This document shows, one piece after another, positions 3,845-6,294 of a DNA stretch of 6,294 nucleotides. Numbering within the stretch: position 1 is the stretch's first letter; every line of letters starts with the position of its first letter. The notes under the pieces were generated by a model. It ran no database searches and was not told the DNA's origin. It saw nothing but the letters and a program-made list of their open reading frames with translations. This stretch comes from DATKCF01 sp035513345. Lineage in GTDB: Bacteria > Gemmatimonadota > Gemmatimonadetes > Longimicrobiales > RSA9. The position numbers and the translations under genes are program-made. The DNA lies in contig DATKCF010000156.1 in assembly GCA_035513345.1 (NCBI GenBank), positions 1 through 6,294 on the forward strand. Reading direction: 5' to 3'.

Positions 3845-5788
3845 ATGCGCTTCGATCGACACATCACCCGCCGCGATTTCGTCAACGGCGTGGCGCTCGG
3901 CATCGGCGGCCTCCTGCTCGGCTGCGAGCGCTCGCGTCCAAGTGCGGGTCGCGCCGCCGCGGAAGCGACCTGGTCGCTCCCGCCGGACTGGTACGGCTAC
4001 GGCGGCGTCGGCGACTACCGCTTCTCCCACGGCAACACGCCGGAGGCGGTGGAGGCGGCGCACCGGCTGCGCGACGGCGGCCTGCCCGCTGATCTCGATC
4101 GGGTCGAGAGCGTCGAGCAGTACGACCTGGTGATCGTCGGCGCCGGCATGGCGGGCTTCGGCGCGGCGCTGGAGTTCGGCAACAGGACGTCCGGCAGGAC
4201 GTGCCTCATGCTGGACGACCATCCGGTCTTCGGCGGCGAGTCGAAGGAAAACGAGTTCGACGTGAACGGCGTGCGGCTGATCGGGCCGCAGGGCGCGAAC
4301 GGGTTCTTCGTGCCGGGTCCGGTGAGCGGTCCCGGGCAGGCGTCGGGCGACGCGCGCTACTACGCGGAGCTGGGCATCCCGCGGGACTTCCGACTGCGCG
4401 AGTGGCCGGCGTCGGCGAAGCCGCTCGGCTTCTCGCCCGACAACTACGAGTACATGGTGCCGGGCCTCGAGGGGAACACGAGCGTCGGGCACTTCTTCGG
4501 CGCGGGCACCTCGGCGGCTGGACCGTCCGGCGCCCGTGCGTCCGGCGAGGGCACGTGGGCCGTCGACATCTGGCGGCGACGGCTGGAGAACACGCCGCTA
4601 ACGGAGTCGACGCGACAGACGCTGCTGCGCTGGCACGGCGCGGGCGCGACGCGGCGCTTCGCATCCGACGCGGAGGCGGTACGCGCGCTGGATACGATGT
4701 CCTACCAGGAGTTCCTCGAGCGCGAGCTGCGCCTGGGGCCCGAGGCCGCGCGCTACGCGGATCTGTTCCTCGCCGCCGCGTGCGGCCTGGGGAGCGACGC
4801 GGTTTCCGCGTACCTCGCCTACAACCTGCCGATGCCGGCGCTCACCGATCCGCTGCCGCCCGACCTCCGGCGCAACTCGTTTCCCGGCGGCAACTCCGGA
4901 TTCGCGCGCTACTTCGTGAAGCGACTCGTGCCGGATGCGATCGCCGGCGGCGACACGTTCGAGGACATCGTCACGGGGCGCATCGATTTCGGCGCGCTCG
5001 ACCGGCCGGGGCGGCCGCTGCGCATGCGCCTGGGCGCGACCGTCGTGAGCGTTCGGCACGAGGGGGACCCCGACTCCGCCGACGGCGTGCACGTCGTCTA
5101 CCTGCGCGACGGCAGGCTGCACGCCGTCCGGGCGAAGGCCGTGATCATGGCGACCGGCGGCTGGATCAATCGATACGTCGTCCGCGACATGCCGCCCGCG
5201 CATCGCGAAGCCTACGGCCGCTTCGTCCACGCGCCGTTCCTGGTTGCGAACATCGCGCTCACCAACTGGCGCTTCCTGCACCGGCTCGGCGTCACCGCCG
5301 CGATCTGGAACCGCGACGAGGGCGGCTTCGGCTTCACCTGCAACATGCGCAACCCGATGCAGGTGGGCAGCTACCGTCCGCCACTGGACCCGGACCAGCC
5401 CACGATCCTGTCGTTCTATACGCCCTTCCACCGCCCCGGCCTGCCGATGGAGGAGCAGGTCGGGCGCGGCCGAACGGAACTGCTGGGCACGTCGTATCCG
5501 GAGTACGAGCGGAGGATCCACGCGCAGATGATGAAGCTCTTCGGCGCACACGGGTTCGACCCGCGGCGCGACGTGGCCGGGCTCATTCTGAACCGCTGGG
5601 GCCACGCCTACTCGGTGCCCTTCCCCGGCTTCTTCGGTGGCGCGAGCGGGACGGCCCCGCGCGACGTCGTCCGGCAGCGCTACGGCCGCGTCGCCTTCGC
5701 GCACTCGGAGCTGGTCGGCTGGCAACACTGGGGCCCCGCGGCGGACGAGGGCCGGCGGGCGTTCGGGCAGCTCGCGGATGCGCTGTGA
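3845..5788 (+). CDS. Tat-exported FAD-dependent oxidoreductase, spermidine dehydrogenase-like
   Basis: The product has 647 residues. The N-terminus carries a twin-arginine signal (ITRRDFVNG, Arg9-Arg10), a hydrophobic stretch and a lipobox LLLGC with Cys27, predicting Tat export of a folded cofactor-loaded enzyme with a lipid anchor. A Rossmann FAD-binding motif follows at about 93-105 (YDLVIVGAGMAGFG, GxGxxG at 99-104). DDHPVFGGESKENEF (124-138) resembles the conserved segment after the flavin strand in spermidine dehydrogenase-like proteins. Later segments include AVIMATGGW, a typical second flavin contact, and a C-terminal block around SVPFPGFFGG and WQHWGP. Family members oxidise polyamines or related amines in the periplasm; the substrate here is not proven. 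ATG 3845 is preferred because it gives the complete Tat leader, and a stop lies just upstream, but there is no clear ribosome binding site. The gene is visibly GC-richer (about 70 percent in a sampled line) than the cassette genes. It stands alone, with no cytochrome partner in view. Confidence 0.8.
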   Translation: MRFDRHITRRDFVNGVALGIGGLLLGCERSRPSAGRAAAEATWSLPPDWYGYGGVGDYRFSHGNTPEAVEAAHRLRDGGLPADLDRVESVEQYDLVIVGAGMAGFGAALEFGNRTSGRTCLMLDDHPVFGGESKENEFDVNGVRLIGPQGANGFFVPGPVSGPGQASGDARYYAELGIPRDFRLREWPASAKPLGFSPDNYEYMVPGLEGNTSVGHFFGAGTSAAGPSGARASGEGTWAVDIWRRRLENTPLTESTRQTLLRWHGAGATRRFASDAEAVRALDTMSYQEFLERELRLGPEAARYADLFLAAACGLGSDAVSAYLAYNLPMPALTDPLPPDLRRNSFPGGNSGFARYFVKRLVPDAIAGGDTFEDIVTGRIDFGALDRPGRPLRMRLGATVVSVRHEGDPDSADGVHVVYLRDGRLHAVRAKAVIMATGGWINRYVVRDMPPAHREAYGRFVHAPFLVANIALTNWRFLHRLGVTAAIWNRDEGGFGFTCNMRNPMQVGSYRPPLDPDQPTILSFYTPFHRPGLPMEEQVGRGRTELLGTSYPEYERRIHAQMMKLFGAHGFDPRRDVAGLILNRWGHAYSVPFPGFFGGASGTAPRDVVRQRYGRVAFAHSELVGWQHWGPAADEGRRAFGQLADAL

Positions 5789-5865
5789 GAGCGTGCTGGC
5801 GTAGTATTCCGAAATCCCGAATGCCGGGGCATGTTGCGGATGACACGACCTCGGCCCGTGCCAGT

Positions 5866-5875
5866 TAGCTAGCTA
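5866..5875. repeat. Short perfect palindrome TAGCTAGCTA
   Basis: A 10-bp palindrome in the gap after the flavoenzyme gene. It also contains GTTAGCT at 5864-5870, but no partnering attC core is nearby. It could be a protein-binding site or chance. Confidence 0.25.
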
Positions 5876-5940
5876 CCTGAACGCCTACGTCCGGGCGGTG
5901 CGGACGCGGTAAGCGGGAGACGGGAGACGGGGAAGACCGG

Positions 5941-5967
5941 AGAGGGGGGCCAGAACGGCCCCCCTCT
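5941..5967. terminator. Bidirectional GC-rich hairpin between convergent genes
   Basis: AGAGGGGGGCC (5941-5951) and GGCCCCCCTCT (5957-5967) form a perfect 11-bp stem with a 5-nt loop. It lies 153 bp after the flavoenzyme stop and 27 bp after the stop of the minus-strand gene, in the gap between convergent genes. Neither side has a clear T-run, so it is not a classical intrinsic terminator. Hairpins without U-tracts are common at gene ends in high-GC bacteria. The position suits the minus-strand gene best. A 7-bp tandem repeat GGGAGAC lies just upstream of the hairpin. Confidence 0.6.
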
Positions 5968-5993
5968 GGCTCAAGGCGTCACAAAGGTCGGGC

Positions 5994-6294
5994 TCAGCGA
6001 CCGCCTGGGCCCTGACGGCCCTGGTTTCCTGGGCCCTGACGGCCATGGTCGCCCCCACCCTTGCCACCCCGGTCACGGGGCGGCCCGCCCTGCAGTGGGC
6101 AGCCGGCGTTGTTGAGCGCATCCAATTCCTCCGCGAGATCGAGCATCCGCGCACGATCTCCGGTGGCCAGAGCCGTGTTCACCTTGTCAATCACCTCTGC
6201 GACCGTGAGGCTGAAGTTCACATCGGGATGGGCAGCATTCAACAGGGAGGCCACGGCGGCCCGGAGAAGGATCTGCTGCGCGCCCGCAACGCCC
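5994..6294 (-). CDS. C-terminus of a probable secreted protein with Gly/Arg-rich repeat tail (partial)
   Basis: The minus-strand frame is open from the right window edge to TGA at 5996-5994, giving 99 codons with no start needed inside the window. The GTG at 6254 is probably internal, because the 13 codons before it read GVAGAQQILLRAA in good helix-like continuity. The segment LLRAAVASLLNAAHPDVNF...ALNNAGCPL matches, from memory, the usual ending of secreted bacterial proteins that carry a C-x-PGYWKNH-type motif further upstream; that motif would lie outside the window. After GCPL comes an unusual tail rich in Gly, Arg and Gln with a near-repeat of GRQGPG. The protein is probably extracellular. 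Its function is unknown and its N-terminal part cannot be seen. Confidence 0.72.
   Translation of the reverse strand, partial: GVAGAQQILLRAAVASLLNAAHPDVNFSLTVAEVIDKVNTALATGDRARMLDLAEELDALNNAGCPLQGGPPRDRGGKGGGDHGRQGPGNQGRQGPGGR
6004..6044 (-). repeat. 24-bp-spaced direct repeat coding for a GRQGPG tail
   Basis: The 17-bp unit CCTGGGCCCTGACGGCC occurs at 6004-6020 and again at 6028-6044, a period of 24 bp or 8 codons. Read on the minus strand it encodes two GRQGPG-type units separated by two residues. It lies within the secreted protein's tail and could vary in copy number by slippage. Confidence 0.75.

Noticed and set aside
4201..5868. Long alternative plus-strand reading frame of about 555 codons across the flavoenzyme gene
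   Set aside because: It is Arg/Ala-rich with no recognisable motif, as expected of an off-frame in very GC-rich coding DNA. The overlapping frame has a full Tat leader and FAD motif.
5863..5880. GTTAGCTAGCTACC as a possible attC right core
   Set aside because: No matching left core or inner stem exists upstream, so only the palindrome was kept.
1..6294. CRISPR array, tRNA, rRNA, insertion sequence or toxin-antitoxin pair
   Set aside because: No regularly spaced repeats, cloverleaf, rRNA-like stretch, transposase motif or small co-directional gene pair of that type was found on either strand.

Overview
The window is high-GC bacterial DNA. Two blocks lie side by side. Positions 1 to about 2,928 look like part of an integron gene-cassette array. 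From about 3,190 onward the DNA looks like ordinary chromosome, with a hydrolase, an exported flavoenzyme and the end of a secreted protein gene. No integrase, rRNA or tRNA is visible. The high GC content, the many non-ATG starts, the cassette array without a visible integrase and the C-terminus of the last protein would suit an environmental phylum such as Gemmatimonadota. That assignment is a guess.

Cassette block. Two complete attC-like sites (74-180 and 1055-1167) have facing core sites (RYYYAAC-like and GTTRRRY-like) around long imperfect inverted repeats. A third site is present only as its left half (2871-2911). Cassette 1 (175-1161) carries one gene, a two-domain DinB-fold protein like mycothiol-dependent maleylpyruvate isomerase. 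Cassette 2 (from 1162) carries two genes in the same direction: a lipoprotein-type serine hydrolase of the beta-lactamase/esterase family and a small single-domain DinB-fold protein. The stop codon of the small protein lies inside the third core site. The first bases of the window are the tail of a still earlier cassette. All cassette genes and attC sites point the same way.

Junction. The third attC site breaks off inside its central region and runs into a 153-bp fragment of an HD-domain hydrolase gene (2929-3081). A complete HD-domain gene (HDDC2/YfbR-like 5'-deoxynucleotidase family) follows at 3189-3758. It contains a 96 percent identical copy of the fragment, and five of the six differences are silent. 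The fragment therefore appears to come from a second, once-functional allele rather than from a fresh local duplication. This is the most unusual structure in the window.

Right part. A long gene (3845-5788) encodes a Tat-exported, probably lipid-anchored FAD-dependent oxidoreductase resembling spermidine dehydrogenase. It converges on a minus-strand gene (stop at 5994) that runs off the right end and encodes the C-terminus of a probable secreted protein with a Gly/Arg/Gln-rich repetitive tail. A perfect 11-bp GC-rich hairpin lies between the two convergent genes.

The cassette genes appear to be independent cargo. The only functional theme shared between cassettes is the DinB fold, usually linked to thiol-dependent transfer or detoxification. 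Nothing in the sequence ties the flavoenzyme or the secreted protein to the cassettes.
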